A DNA stretch of 64,000 nucleotides, from positions 42,816,969 through 42,880,968 of the forward strand of contig NC_133538.1 of assembly GCF_048544455.1 (NCBI RefSeq). The letters are read 5' to 3'. The notes beneath the pieces are model-generated. The model saw nothing but the letters and a program-made list of their open reading frames with translations, had not been told where the DNA came from and made no database searches. Positions within the stretch are counted from its first letter, which is position 1. Each line of letters begins with the position of its first letter. Positions 25,211 through 37,885 of this stretch are shown here, piece by piece. The stretch is from Silene latifolia (lineage: Eukaryota > Streptophyta > Magnoliopsida > Caryophyllales > Caryophyllaceae). Position numbers and translations under genes: made by a program.

Positions 25211-25648
25211 TAATCAATCACAAACTCACCTTGAAAAACGATCGATGCCAATGACGGCGACCACCCCGACTCGATGACCTCATGCATAGACTGTCTACCT
25301 CCCCGGATGAGTTCATGGTAAGGCGATAGATGGGTAGTGAGAGATGAGAGCTTAGAGAGAGAGTATTAGGTTTAAGAAGTGACGGAAGAATAAATGAAAT
25401 GTTTTAAGTCACGACCTCCGCGTAGTATAAACTATCAAGCTGTCAAGCCAGTACTCGGTCGAGTAAGCACTTACTCGGCCGAATTTACCGCACTCGGTCG
25501 AGTTACTCCTACTCGGCCGAGTGACCGCTACTTGATCGAGTTTCAGGTCTGTTCTTCGACAATACATATCTCTCTTATTCCATCTCTCACTAGGGTCCTC
25601 CAAGGTCAAAGGGTTGGTCAACAAGCTCCTAAAACGGCAGGTATTACA
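25211..25648 (-). repeat. Inverted Tekay-like LTR fragment
   Basis: On the minus strand it starts TGTAATACCTGCC at 25648, like the beginnings of the other Tekay-like LTRs, and runs about 440 bp until it meets the end of the plus-strand LTR at 25210. Its palindromes are variants, ACTCGGCCGAGT and ACTCGGTCGAGT, instead of ACTCGATCGAGT, so it belongs to a different subfamily. Confidence 0.7.
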
Positions 25649-26035
25649 GACGGGGTTATTTGAGACTTAATTCATCTGCTCTCCCAAACCCTAATCACAA
25701 GAGCAGCTAGTATTTATAGTCTAGTTAGCTTAAAGAGCAGCACGAAAATATTCTCTATTATTCTAAGATATTATCACAATATTTAATGATAACTATCTCT
25801 AAATAATAAATATATCATCTAATAAGTATCTACCAAAATATAAACTTTTGTGTTTTACCGACATGTTATTTTTCTCCACAATATCATGTTATGTTTTGGA
25901 TTCTATTGGCCTTTAGACATGCTAATAGATAACCCATTATTAAAAATCTCTTCTACTAGGTAATTTTTTTCGACTCATCAACTCTAATTTTGTATAATTA
26001 GGTTTATCTTAACATTTTATTACTTACATTATTAT
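25649..26035. other. Unassigned A/T-rich sequence
   Basis: No coding sequence, repeat end or RNA gene recognised. The start (AAACCCTAATCAC...TATTTATAG) resembles LTR leader DNA and may belong to the inverted LTR fragment's flank. Confidence 0.5.
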
Positions 26036-27012
26036 TTTCATAACAACAACAACAACATAGTCTTAACACAAAATGATGTGGGGTCGACTGACATAAATCA
26101 TTCTTAGAACTCTGCTTGGGTGATCGGTTGATCGCACACCACAAATGCGAAAAAGTAGAAAAAACAAGTGAAACGCAGATGGCAAGTGAAAGATAATACA
26201 AAAGTTAAGTTAAACTCATAGTTTTCAAAATCAAAAACTCAATTTTCTTTAATAAGAACTTAGAATTTAGATCTAAAGTACAATTTAATAACAATACTTT
26301 TAAAAAATAGAAGCAAATATTAATGTTTCGGATAATCTTGAAAGTAAACAAAGTATGATTATATAAGAAATTTTTAGGTAAAACATTTGATAAATATAAA
26401 AAGTAGAAATACAAACGATAAATAGTTCAAATAAGAAAATATACTAAAAATCTACATGTATAACTTCCCTTCAGGGTGCCCTTTCCGTCACCATACCCTC
26501 TTCAATCCCGAGAAACCTCATATCATTTTGATTCAATCACCTTGAACCAAGTTTTTGGGTCTCTCTTTACCCCTAACAATCTCTTATGGTCTCCCGGTTT
26601 TTAGCCTCTTAACTGGTTTATCCATAGGTCTCATTTTCACATGGACAAATCATCTTAGTTTATTCGTGGTGATGGCGATGGTGGTCGACTGTGACGCTGT
26701 GATGGTTGAGGGTGAGGGTGATGGCGAGAGGTCGAATGAATAGGCGAGGATGAGAGCAACAAGTTATATGAGAAAGTGAAGGGACGTGTGAAGAGGAGAG
26801 GCTAAGACAAATTTTCTATTAATCTTTTCTAGTAAATGAGAACACATTGTTTCAACTAAAACCGATGCCTTTATGGCGATGCCAATAGAACAAAATCTAC
26901 TAGTGTTGCGCCATCTAATCCTCCATTAACACCACTTTCACCTTCTCCTTAGTACTCTCATTTCTTAATCGATAGATCTTTTCTTGTATGCCTCGCATCC
27001 AGCTTAACATTG
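26036..27012 (-). mobile_element. RTE-type LINE remnant
   Basis: The AACAACAACAAC run followed by AATGATGTGGGGTCGACTGACATAAATC (26041-26100) is the reverse complement of the 3' end of plant RTE LINEs, which finish in a GTT-type simple repeat. Further blocks (CTCATTTTCACATGGACAAATCATCTTAG near 26630, and CTCATTTCTTAATCGATAGATC...TGCATCCAGC-type sequence near 26950-27005) match the same family's 3' coding part on the minus strand. Unrelated stretches lie between them. It is decayed, without an open frame, and ends where gypsy sequence begins near 27013. Confidence 0.6.
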
Positions 27013-28651
27013 TAACATTCCGTTTGGTGGTTGATCTTGCTTGGTGGATTGTCTTGACGTTAGATTTGCTAGTGGGTAATAGGTTAGGGAGACGGAGGTA
27101 GCGACATTTGTGGTTGGTATTATGGAGTTGTATCGAGAGGCTATGCTATAGTTGAGACGATATCGTGAGCCGTGTTCTGGGAGTAGGCATGGTTGGTGGA
27201 GTTGGTGTTAGGTGTTCATGTTTTATAGGTTGGGTTTGAACTTCAGGGACGAAGTTCATTTTTTAAGGAGGGAAGACTGTAATACCACGGATTTATAAGC
27301 TGTGGGTACTCTATCGAGTAGAGTTTACTCTGTCGAGTAAGTTGGTTTTACGTTCTGGTGAGTGTTCTGCTTGATGGGTACTCGATCGAGTAGGGGCAAC
27401 TCGATCGAGTAGGCGGTAATCGATCGAGTACCTCAGCTACTCGATCGAGTAAGTCGGTTTATACGGGTTTTCGTCGGGCTTGATAGTAATGCGTGAAAAG
27501 ATTATATAAAGGTTTCCTTCAGTTTCTTTTACCTTTTTACTTTATTCTAAACATTTTACAAAAGAAAACAAAACAACATAAAATCCTTCTCTCGCATTGC
27601 TATCAAATCCAAGGGCTAGAATCGTCGGATTTCAGAGTTCTTTATACCGTTGAGACCGTCGTAATGTGGGTAGATCCTAGTACAGTTTTTATGTTAATTC
27701 GTTAGTTTTGGTTAAACCCTAATTGGGTAATTTAGGGATTTTTGGGAGTATTGTTGATTGTGGATTGTGATTATATGATTATATGTTGATAGGAGGTGAT
27801 TTCATAGAGGAGCCCTTTTGATCTGTTGATTGTGTCGAATTGTGGTGATTGCATTCCAAGTAGGGTTTCCTACTCAGTTATTGTATACATGATTATGAGA
27901 TGGTTGTTGGTTGTTGGCATTTGATTATATCGTAATTGATTTGGTATTGTTGATATTGTAATTGGTTATTGTTGTTTGTCTGTGGTTCGCGAGGTGCGCC
28001 CTCGGCTGAGTGGGGTCACTTGCGTGAGTGGCTTCACGCCCTTGATTCGCCCCTTGTGGAACCTGCCACAAGAGGGGATGTGCACATTAAGGAACATGGG
28101 TTTTCGCTCGGTAAAGATGAGCGGGGCTTAGGTGGGAAAGGCTGCGGTCCCCCACTAGCGAAGTGGATTACTGGTTGCGACTGGTAATCTGGTAGGGCTA
28201 GACCTTCAGGCTAGTCAGATGATTAGTGTTGTGACGGTGTTGGAGAATTGTGTCTGTGTATTTGTTGTTGTATTATCTTATATTGTGTATGCAGTAACTG
28301 ATCCCGTTTAATTGTTTTAAAAACTGTGGTGATCCATTCGGGGATAGTGAGTAGTTGTTGAGCAGGTATGACTTGGATGCGCGAGGGTTAGCTAGGGATG
28401 AGTCACCACGAGTCAGCTAGTAGTCTTCCGTTGTTGTGTCGTGATACTTTTATTTATTTAGTTGGATTTTGGTTTGGAACAATTACTTTGTATCTTTCAG
28501 TTTTGGATAGCATGTAATCACTTTAACTATTTACTTAGAGTACGTTCTTTGATGGTCTATTTGATATACTTTACCTCGGGCAACCGAGATGGTAGCATCC
28601 TCATACATTAGGTGGTCTTGGTAAAGCACCTTGGTGTATTGGGGTGTTACA
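27013..28651 (+). mobile_element. Tekay-like gypsy 3' end plus LTR
   Basis: 27013-27277 is 3' non-coding sequence ending in GAACTTCAGGGACGAAGTTC and AAGGAGGGAAGAC (purine tract). The LTR runs 27278 (TGTAATACCACGG) to 28651 (GGGGTGTTACA), 1374 bp. It has ACTCGATCGAGTA copies near 27380-27450 and the block near 28140-28160 shared with the other LTRs. No 5' half is present. Confidence 0.8.
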
Positions 28652-28720
28652 AACATGCACATTTTGTATGTTCAATTTTACTTTTCAAGAGCCGGTAATA
28701 TTGTTTAACAAGTACTCTTA

Positions 28721-29000
28721 GGAGTCGTTTGGTTAATGCGGGAAGTACAAATTCATGTGAAGTAGAAAATCATGGTAAATAAACTCCCTTTCTTAATTCA
28801 TGGGAATTGCTAAAAAGTGTTTGGTTACGTATGTGGGAACTTGATTCATGGAAATTGCAAGTTATCAAGGGGGGTGTTGGTAAGCAACTTCCTATATTTT
28901 TGTAGGAAGTAAATTCTCTGGGAAGTTCTACTTCCCCCATTTTTGCAATACATGAGAATTTTTACTTCTCATGATTTTACAAGGGCAACCAAACAACCCC
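28721..29000. mobile_element. Tourist-like MITE
   Basis: 280-bp element with inverted ends GGAGTCGTTTGGTT and AACCAAACAACCCC, flanked by TTA on both sides (28718-28720 and 29001-29003). A 3-bp TTA duplication and this terminal sequence point to the PIF/Harbinger superfamily. No coding capacity. Confidence 0.8.
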
Positions 29001-29142
29001 TTAGGAAAGTAATTAAAATTTAATTGTGTATGATTAATACAACCGGTAATGTTTTTCACTGGATTTATGCAAATTGAAAGAATAAAAGGCTTTTTTTAAA
29101 AGGTGTTTTAAAGGATGTATATATGTTATTATGTACTCCTAT

Positions 29143-30470
29143 TGTAATACTCCGCATTTATAAGTCTTGGGGTACTCTATCGAGTAGCCCTTACTCTGTC
29201 GAGTAAGGGTAAGTTGCGAAATAAAATAGTTTCTGACCTGTTGGGTACTCGATCGAGTAGCTGGGGTACTCGATCGAGTAAGGGGGTACTCGATCGAGTA
29301 CCTTGGATACTCGATCGAGTGTCCGGTTTTACGAGGAATTTTCTCGGGTTTTGTTAATTATGCGATTAAGGTATTTAAGTATCGTCGTCATAGTTTTAAA
29401 TCACTTTTACAAAACCTAAAACCCTGTTTAAGAGAGAAAGCAACCGTTCATCTTCCTAATCGCATTCTTAGCAATTCCGGAGTTCGACGGTCGATTCTTG
29501 TCGTTATTCGTATCGTTGAGTTCCTTGCGTCGAGGGTAAGATCTACGTACCCTTTTTATTGTTTTTCCCTTGTGTTGGTTAAACCCTAATTTAGAGATTG
29601 GGAGTTTTTGTGTGTAGTATGTGATGTGTAGCCTCTATGTGTTATATGATAGGAGGAGGGTTCGTAGAAGAGGCCTTTTGATACAAATTGTTGATACCGT
29701 CCCGATCATGTTGTGCTTTCCAGGTAGGATTTCCTACTCGGTATTAGTCCCATAATGGGATATTGGTGATGTCTTTGTATTTAGTTGTTTGATATAATGA
29801 TTGTCTTGTGTTTGTGGTTGTGATTCTTGTTGATGGTTCTCGAGATGCGTTCTCGGGTGAGTGGGGTCACTTGCGGGAGTGACTTCACGCCCTAGTTTCG
29901 CCCTTCGTGGAACCCGCCACGGAAGGGGATGTGCACATTAATGGACGGGGTTATCGCTCACTATGTGGAGCGGGGATTTGGTGGGTACGGCTGCGGTCCC
30001 CCATCGGGGTGGTCCCGGTGGACGTCGGATTGAGATGATGGGAATTGGTGGTGTGTGTGTGTGTGTGTGTGACAGTTTAGGCATCTGTTATCTTATTATT
30101 GTTATCTATATTAATTGTGTGATTAGTCGACCCGGTGTTGTTTTGTAAACTGCGGTGATCCATTCGGGGATGGTGAGCGGATATTGAGCGAGTATTGAGA
30201 TGAGTACTGGGATAGCCGGGATGCCACGACATGATGATAGGAGTCTTCAGCTGTAGCCTTTAGTTTATTTATAATTCGATTAGACAATCAGTTTGAGAAT
30301 AATGTATCGTACTTTTCGTTTGGTTTTGAGGATTGTATCTATTCACTAAACTATTTATATTAAACGTTGTTTCTTTATTGTTGTTTGATTATCATTGCCT
30401 CGGAGTAGAGATGGTAATGTCTTCATACCCGAGTGGTCCTGGTAAGGCACTTGGAGTATGGGGTGTTACA
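29143..30470 (+). repeat. 5' LTR of the Tekay-like element
   Basis: TGTAATACTCCGC...GGGTGTTACA. Contains four to five ACTCGATCGAGT palindromes (29250-29320), a short GT repeat near 30055, and the TGCGGTCCCCCATCGG block (about 29990). Confidence 0.95.
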
Positions 30471-30934
30471 AATGGTATCGAGCCAGGTTCACGAAACACA
30501 GTAACCAATGAACTTAATGAACATAGGGAGTCAATTAAAATGAACCCGGGGTAAAAGTTGTGGGAGCTAGTGCAAAGGCTTGGGAGACGTCCTAAAGTCG
30601 CGGGGTCGCCCTACAACTTTGAACCGGTCACATGGGGGAAGTGTTTGTCGAGTCGTATGTGTGTTTGGTTAGCTTGTTTACGAATGTGATGGAATGTGTT
30701 AGTTGTTGGATATTGAAGTAAAAAGTTGGGCATGTGAAAGAAAATGGTGATATGAGGAAATTTGTTGATGAAATGATAACATGTTGGATGATTTACAATG
30801 TGGCATTTAATAATATGATGAAATGGTTTCGTAGATAGTAGAAAAGATGCGTAGTATGCTTATTATGATATAATGTGGTTTATAAAGTTTAGCATGTTAG
30901 CATATGACGTAACATGCGGGTAGCTCTTACGAAT

Positions 30935-31205
30935 TAGTGTTACTCGATCGAGTGAGACTGACTCGATCGGGTGGGTTTTGGCGATTTTGAGTCCAGAATC
31001 GAGTTTTGGGGCACTCGATCGAGTAACTAGGGGTACTCGATCGAGTAGGGGTCACTCGATCGAGTAGCCTAGATACTCGATCGAGTAGGTAAGAGATCGA
31101 AGGTCTGTTTTGGAGTGGGTTTGGGTACTCGATCGAGTACGTGGGGCACTCGATCGAGTAGCCCGTTACTCGATCGAGTGTGTTTGGGAACTCGATCGAG
31201 TGGGT
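30935..31205. repeat. ACTCGATCGAGT palindrome array in the leader
   Basis: Ten copies of the 12-bp palindrome ACTCGATCGAGT (one with a mismatch) lie in 270 bp between the primer site and the gag start, spaced 8-35 bp apart. The same motif occurs in this element's LTRs and in the related LTRs at 23880 and 27278. Frames across it read LDRV/STRSS/SIEC in repeated fashion and are artefacts. Confidence 0.9.
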
Positions 31206-31279
31206 TCCGGGCATCGTGTTTTCGTGTTTCGAGGTTTAGTACGTGTGTTTATGTTTACCCTTTCTTATATAGCTTCAAG

Positions 31280-34200
31280 ATGCCGCCAAGAGAACGCTTT
31301 GTATGCGAGAGCCGAGCTTATGACCGTGGATGACATCGTTAAGATGTTAGAGCACCAGGATGCTCTTACTGAGACCTGAAGAGAGTGAATGAGGACAAGG
31401 ATAAGAATAAGGAGAAGGAGGTTGATCATTCTAAAATCAGCCTCTATATTGCGAGGTTTAACCCGAAAGAGTACAAGGGGGTTGGGGAGCCTAATCGCTT
31501 GATAGTTGGTGAGAGATGGAGAACATCTTAGATTTGGTTCACCGTCTCGATGAGATGAGGTGGAACAGTGCGTTCTATCGAGGGAGGCGGCAGGCAAGTG
31601 GTGGGATTCAGTGAAGGTGAGTGCTAAGGAGATATACACCAACCAAGGCTTACCCGCTATACCTTGGGAGGAGTTTCGTAGGGTCATGTGAGGAAGGAGT
31701 TCGTGTCGGAGCATGTGAGGAGTAAGTTGAGGGAAGAGTTTGATAAGTTTAAGATGACCACGAGATGTCCGTAGCCGAGTACTACGAGACGGTTCAATGA
31801 GAAGTCCAGGTATCTTTGAGGATATGGGTTTGAGTGAGGAGAACCTGGCATTGAGGTTTGAGAGAGGGTTGACTACCAAGATTATGGATAAGTTACCCGT
31901 GGGAATCCTTACCGATGTTAAGGAAGCTTATGAGAGGGCTGGGAGAGCGAGAGGTTGGTGGAAATGGCTCGGAGAGATCCGGTGGTGAGAAGAGGAAGTC
32001 CGAGAGCGAGGGTGGTGGCCAATCTAATTACAAGAAAGGCAACCACAATCGATCAAAGGGGTTTTCTTAAGGTCCTGGGTTTAGTCTTTGGGGCTTCCTT
32101 TGGGCGTGGTCGTGGAAGTGTGAGTAATAGTTGGGGAGTGACCTGCTATGGTTGTGGTGGTGTAGGCCACAAGAGACATGAGTGCACGAGTGCACCGGAT
32201 CTTTCGAGAGACACGCACAGAGCTTCGCGAGCAACGGACCGGGCCGGATCATGGCCAAACCGGGAAGTCGAGTTACCAGTGGAGGCAACCGCAACGGCGG
32301 TAATTCTTATCAGAAAACACCGACGAACAACAACAACAATCAAGGGTCGGGTGCTAAGCCGACCGCATCGGCCAAGATCTTGTCCGGGAGGTGGACGAGA
32401 AGACCGATGGCAAGTTATTCATGATGGAGAAGAAGGCGGTGAGGAGGATGCGCACGTTATCACCGGTACATTCCTTGTTAATGGTATTCCTACCTTTGTT
32501 TTGTTTGATTCGGGGCTTCTCGGTCGTTTGTGTCTTGAGTCATGTAAAACAGTTGGGTTTGAGAGTATATGAGTCTGTTAGTGAGCAAGTTTTCATACCT
32601 TCGGGTGAGTCTGTATCGTGTGGGAGATTGTTTAGGGATGTATCTTTGATAGTTGGGCAAGTTGATTTCCCTGTAGACTTGCTAGAGTTTCCTTTTAACG
32701 GTTTTGAGATGATAGTTGGGATGGATTGGTTAGGAAAGTATAAAGCTAAGATAGATTGTCATCAAAAGAAAGTGTCCTTAAGAGGTCCAAAGGGTGTTAG
32801 TGTGTCTTATCGTGGGTTTCTAGTCAAACCCAAAGTTAAGTTGATTAAATTGTTACATTGAAGTCTTATCGAGGAAGGATGTCCTTTGATCCTGTGCCAT
32901 GTGAGAGATGACCGGATAGAGATTCCGGCGATTGATGAGATACCATGGTGGGAGAGTTTGCGATGTTTTTCCGAAGAGATTCCGGGGTTGCCACCGAAGA
33001 GGGAGATAGATTTCACCGTCGAGTTGAAGCCGAGGGGACGGGGCCGATCTCTAAGGCACCGTACCGTATGGGTCCTAAGGAGATGGAGGAGCTTAGAAAG
33101 CGATTGGATGATCGATAGAGAAGGGATACATTAGGCCAAGTGTATCGCCGTGGGAGCACCATTCTTTTCGTGAAGAAGAAAGATGGGAGTTTGAGGTTAT
33201 GCATAGATTACGGGAGCCGAACCGTGTGACGATAAAGAACAAGTACCCTTTGCCAAGGATAGATGACTGTTTGATCGGTTGAGCGATGCAACGGTCTTTT
33301 CTAAGATTGATTTGAGGTCGGGGTACCATCAGGTGAAGATTAGAGAGGTGGACATACCAAAGACGACTTTCACGTCGAGGTATGGCCATTATGAGTATGT
33401 GGTGATGCCGTTTGGGTTGTCTAATGCGCCGGCAGTGTTTATGGATTTGATGAATAGAATCTTCAGACAGTTCTTGGACCAGTTTGTAGTGGTGTTTATC
33501 GATGATATCTTAGTCTACTCTAAGACTAAGGAGGAGCATGAGGAGCATCTAAGGATCGTATTGCAGACTTTGAGGGATCATGAGTTGTATGCCAAGCTGT
33601 CCAAGTGTGAGTTCTGGTTGGAGAAAGTTGCTTTTCTGGGGCATGTAATCTCTAAAGATGGGGTAGCTGTGGATCCGGCGAAGATTGAGGCAGTGACAAA
33701 GTGGGAAGCACCGAAGAATGTTGCTGAGGTTAGGAGTTTCTTGGGTTTAGCTGGATACTACAGACGGTTCGTGAAAGACTTCTCCAAGATAGCTAGACCG
33801 ATGACAGCGTTGATGAGGAAAGAGAACAGGTTTCGTTGGGATGAGAGTTGTGAGACGGCGTTCCAAACATTAAAGGAGCGTTTGACCACAGCTCCTGTCT
33901 TAGCATTGCCTGAAGGGAGCGAGAATTTTGAGGTTTATACAGATGCCTCGAAGAATGGGCTGGGATGTGTGTTGATGCAGAATGGCAAGGTGATTGCCTA
34001 TGCTTCTAGGCAATTGAAGCCTTATGAGGAGAACTACCCTACTCATGATCTGGAGTTGGGTGCAGTGGTGTTTGCTCTCAAGATTTGGAGACATTACCTT
34101 TATGGAGCAATCTTTAAGGTATTTTCTGATCACAAGAGTCTTAAGTACATCTTCACGCAGAAGGAGTTGAACATGAGACAGAGGAGGTGGATGGAGCTGA

Positions 34201-35848
34201 TTGGCGATTACGACATGGAGATTATCTACCATGAAGGGAAGGCCAATGTTGTTGCTGATGCTTTGAGTAGGAAGAGTGTACACTCCTTGTGTACGGCTCT
34301 ATCTTTGATGAGGTGAGGATGAGGTAGCGAGCTTTGGGATACATATGATGCGAGAAAGGAGATGCCATGGGTGATATGACAATACATCCGGGTTTTATGA
34401 TGATATTCGGGATAAGCGGCTTTGGATCCTAAGATAGTGGAGTGGAGAGTGGAGTAGAGAAAGGGACGAGTGTCCGGTTTTCTATTCATACAGATGGTAG
34501 TTTAAGGTTTGATGGTAGGTGGTGTGTTCCTAATGACGAGGAGTTGAAAAAGACAATCATGACAGAGGCGCATTGCACACCATATTTAGTTCATCCAGGT
34601 GGAGACAAGCTATACAAGGATTTGAAGGAAACGTTTTGGTGGCACAGGATGAAGAAAGAGACAATTTGAGTTTGTGTCCGTTGTTTGACATGCCAGAGAG
34701 TTAAAGGGGAACAAACACGACCGCAAGGTAAGATTCAATCTTTAGAGGTGCCTGAGTGGAAGTGGGAATCCATTTCCATGGATTTCATTGTGGGTTTGCC
34801 GAAGAGTCAACAAGGTAACAACATGATTTGGGTGATAGTGGATCGTCTGACCAAGTCAGCTCACTTTGTTCCAATGAAAGATACATGGACTAAGGCACAA
34901 TTGGCTATGGCCTATCGAAAGAACGTGCTTAAGTTACATGGAGTCCCTAAGGACATAGTGTCTGACAGAGATGCGAGGTTTATATCAAGGTTTTGGAAAG
35001 AGTTGCGGGAATTGTTGGGAACAACTTTGAAGATGAGTCTGACATTTTATCCTGCGGCGGATGGAAGCGACGAGAGAACAATCAAGACTCTTGAGGATAT
35101 GTTGCGAGCTTGTGTGATGGATTTTGGTGGTAGGCTGGGAGCGAGAGGTTGGACTTGATAGAGTTTTCTTACAACAACAAACTATCACACCAAAAGTATT
35201 GGCATGGCACCGTTTGAGGCTTTATATGGGAGGAGATGTAGGAGTCCAATCTGTTGGGACGACAGTCTTTGGCATGGTTTTAGGACCAGAGATAGTGCAT
35301 GAGATGGTGGAACAGATTAAGATGATCAGGGAACGGATGAGAGCAGCCCAGGATCGACAAAAGAGTTATGCAGATCTACATCGTCGGGACATAGAGTTTC
35401 AAGTTGGGGACAAAGTTCTTTTGAAAGTGTCTCCTATGCGTGGGGTTATGAGATTTGGGAAGAAAGGCAAGCTAAGTCAGAAGTTTATAGGGCCTTATGA
35501 GATCTTAGAGCGAGTTGGGGAAGTTGCTTATCGTCCGGCTTTACCAAATTTGCGTTAGAGAGAGTGCATAATGTGTTCCATGTATCGCAGTGCTGGAAGT
35601 ATGTGAGTGACCCGTCACATGTGTTGGAGGCAGAGAGCTTAGAGCTAGATGAGTCCTTATCATATCCGGAGGTGCCTAAGCGGATTCTAGACCGAAAGGT
35701 TAGAAAGACTAGGAGTGGTGAGACAGTTTTGCTTAAGATCCTGTGGTCTAACCACGAGACTGAGGAAGCTACATGGGAGGCAGAGGATATCATGAAAGAG
35801 CGTTACCCTTTCCTTTTTGATCAGGTATGTATGGTTACGGGGACGTAA
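31280..35848 (+). pseudogene. Chromovirus gag-pol region (fossil)
   Basis: Recognisable parts: gag starting near MPPRERFV, a zinc knuckle CYGCGGVGHKRHEC (about 32140), a protease region near 32470-32790, reverse transcriptase with [11 protein letters not shown] (about 33300) and [11 protein letters not shown] (about 33495), RNase H with [11 protein letters not shown] (about 33940) and ADALSRKS (about 34255), integrase from about 34600 with VDRLTKSAHFVP and SDRDARF, and a chromodomain at the C-terminus (around WSNHETEEATWEAED, about 35745). In living relatives chromodomains steer integration to heterochromatin. The reading frame is interrupted repeatedly. Confidence 0.9.
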
Positions 35849-36069
35849 CCTTGTTTCTTTTAGAGGGGTAGGAGATAATCGCGAGCAGTTTTAAGAGTTT
35901 TATACACCTTTTATATGTAGTGTCGGTATGTTTGTCGGGATGAGTTGGGGTTAGTATCATGTCTTATGTTGTATTTTTTTTGGCTTTTGAGTCGGGAATG
36001 TTGTGGGAGTACCTTTGTTTAGTAGTGGTTTGAACTTCGGGGATGAAGTTCCTTTTAAGGAGGGAAGAC

Positions 36070-37390
36070 TGTAATACTCCGCATTTATAAGTCTTGGGGT
36101 ACTCTATCGAGTAGCCCTTACTCTGTCGAGTAAGGGTAAGTTGCGAAATAAAATAGTTTCTGACCTGTTGGGTACTCGATCGAGTAGCTGGGGTACTCGA
36201 TCGAGTACCTTGGGTACTCGATCGAGTGTCCGGTTTTACGGGGAATTTTCTCGGGTTTTGTTAATTATGCGATTAAGGTATTTAAGTATCGTCGTCATAG
36301 TTTTAAATCACTTTTACAAAACCTAAAACCCTGTTTAAGAGAGAAAGCAACCAGTTCATCTTCCTAATCGCATTCTTAGCAATTCCCGGAGTTCAGACGG
36401 TCAGTTCTTGTCGTTATTCGTATCGTTGAGTTCCTTGCGTCGAGGGTAAGATCTACGTACCCTTTTTATTGTTTTTCCCTTGTGTTGGTTAAACCCTAAT
36501 TTAGAGATTGGGAGTTTTTGTGTGTAGTATGTGATGTGTAGCCTCTATGTGTTATATGATAGGAGGAGGGTTCGTAGAAGAGGCCTTTTGATACAGCTGT
36601 TGATACCGTCTGATCATGTTGTGCTTTCCGGGTAGGATTTCCTACTCGCATTAGTCCCATAATGGGATATTGGTGATGTCTTTGTATTTAGTTGTTTGAT
36701 ATAATGATTGTCTTGTGTTTGTGGTTGTGATTCTTGTTGATGGTTCTCGAGATGCGTTCTCGGGTGAGTGGGGTCACTTGCGGGAGTGACTTCACGCCCT
36801 AGTTTCGCCCTTCGTGGAACCCGCCACGGAAGGGGATGTGCACATTAATGGACGGGGTTATCGCTCACTATGTGGAGCGGGGATTTGGTGGGTACGGCTG
36901 CGGTCCCCCATCGCGGCGGTGGTCCAGTGGACGATCGAGGATTGAGATGATGGGAATTGGTGGTGTGTGTGTGTGTGTGTGTGTGAGTTTAGGCATGCAT
37001 TTATCTTATTATTGTTATCTATATTGATTGTGTGATTAGTCTCGACCCGGTGTTGTTTTGTAAACTGCGGTGATCCATTCGGGGATGGTGAGCGAGATAT
37101 TGAGCGGTATTGAGATGAGTACTGGGATAGCCGGGATGCCACGACATGATGATAGGAGTCTTCCGCTTTGTAGCCTTTAGTTTATTTATAATTCATTAGA
37201 CAAATCAGTTTGAGAATAATGTATCGTACTTTTGGTTTGGTTTTGAGGATTGTATCTATTCACTAAACTATTTATATTAAACGTTGTTTCTTTATTGTTG
37301 TTTGATTATCATTGCCTCGGGTAACCGAGATGGTAATGTCTTCATACCTGAGTGGTCCTGGTAAGGCACTTGGAGTATGGGGGTGTTACA
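36070..37390 (+). repeat. 3' LTR of the Tekay-like element
   Basis: TGTAATACTCCGC...GGGTGTTACA, followed by the cctat duplication. It carries one palindrome unit fewer than the 5' LTR (a 20-bp difference), with few other changes. Confidence 0.95.
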
Positions 37391-37458
37391 CCTATAATCC
37401 TAAATCCTATACAGTTTAACTTTTAATTTTTCAGGAAAATTTTAAAACTAAAGTAAAC
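37391..37458. other. Short flanking spacer between two elements
   Basis: 68 bp of A/T-rich sequence holding the right cctat duplication of the gypsy element and the left taaac duplication (37454-37458) of the copia element. It continues at 44853, beyond the copia insertion. Confidence 0.8.
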
Positions 37459-37753
37459 TGTAAGATAAACTTTATGATTTCATTAATGAAATCAGTCCCA
37501 AGAATCAATATAGACTTGAATTAATTCAACTCTAATACAATCAATAGACGGAGTAAAAGACTAACCTTGGTCCATGTCTTACAGACGCACTCAATACAAT
37601 AAGAAGTATAAGACGATTGATTCTCCTCCTTAACCTTTTTCTTTACTGTTTCTTGATGATGGAGAAGAAACTGCCTTTTCACTTTTCACTTTCAATGTAC
37701 GTATGTTTTGTGTTTTTGTCAGATGATTATTATTATTATTATTTAACTTCCGG

Positions 37754-37793
<40 letters not shown>

Positions 37794-37825
37794 TATGTAT
37801 ATGTATATATATATATATGTATATG

Positions 37826-37885
<60 letters not shown>

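Larger units (their letters stand above)
29143..37390 (+). mobile_element. Ty3/gypsy chromovirus, Tekay-like, near full length but broken
   Basis: LTRs at 29143-30470 (1328 bp) and 36070-37390 (1321 bp) are nearly identical, and the insertion is flanked by cctat (29138-29142 and 37391-37395). Parts in order: primer site TGGTATCGAGCC, a leader with a palindrome array, gag, protease, reverse transcriptase, RNase H, integrase, chromodomain, and a 3' region with GAACTTCGGGGATGAAGTTC and a purine tract. Integrase follows RNase H, and the chromodomain near the end defines a chromovirus; sequence type and LTR length suggest Tekay. It is broken, with roughly ten interruptions, mostly in gag and the first half of pol. 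The high LTR similarity indicates a recent insertion. Confidence 0.93.

Noticed and set aside
31110-31379. Frames with repeated LDRV / TRSS / SIEC peptides on both strands
   Set aside because: They are readings of the ACTCGATCGAGT palindrome array in the element's leader; all frames of such an array look repetitive.
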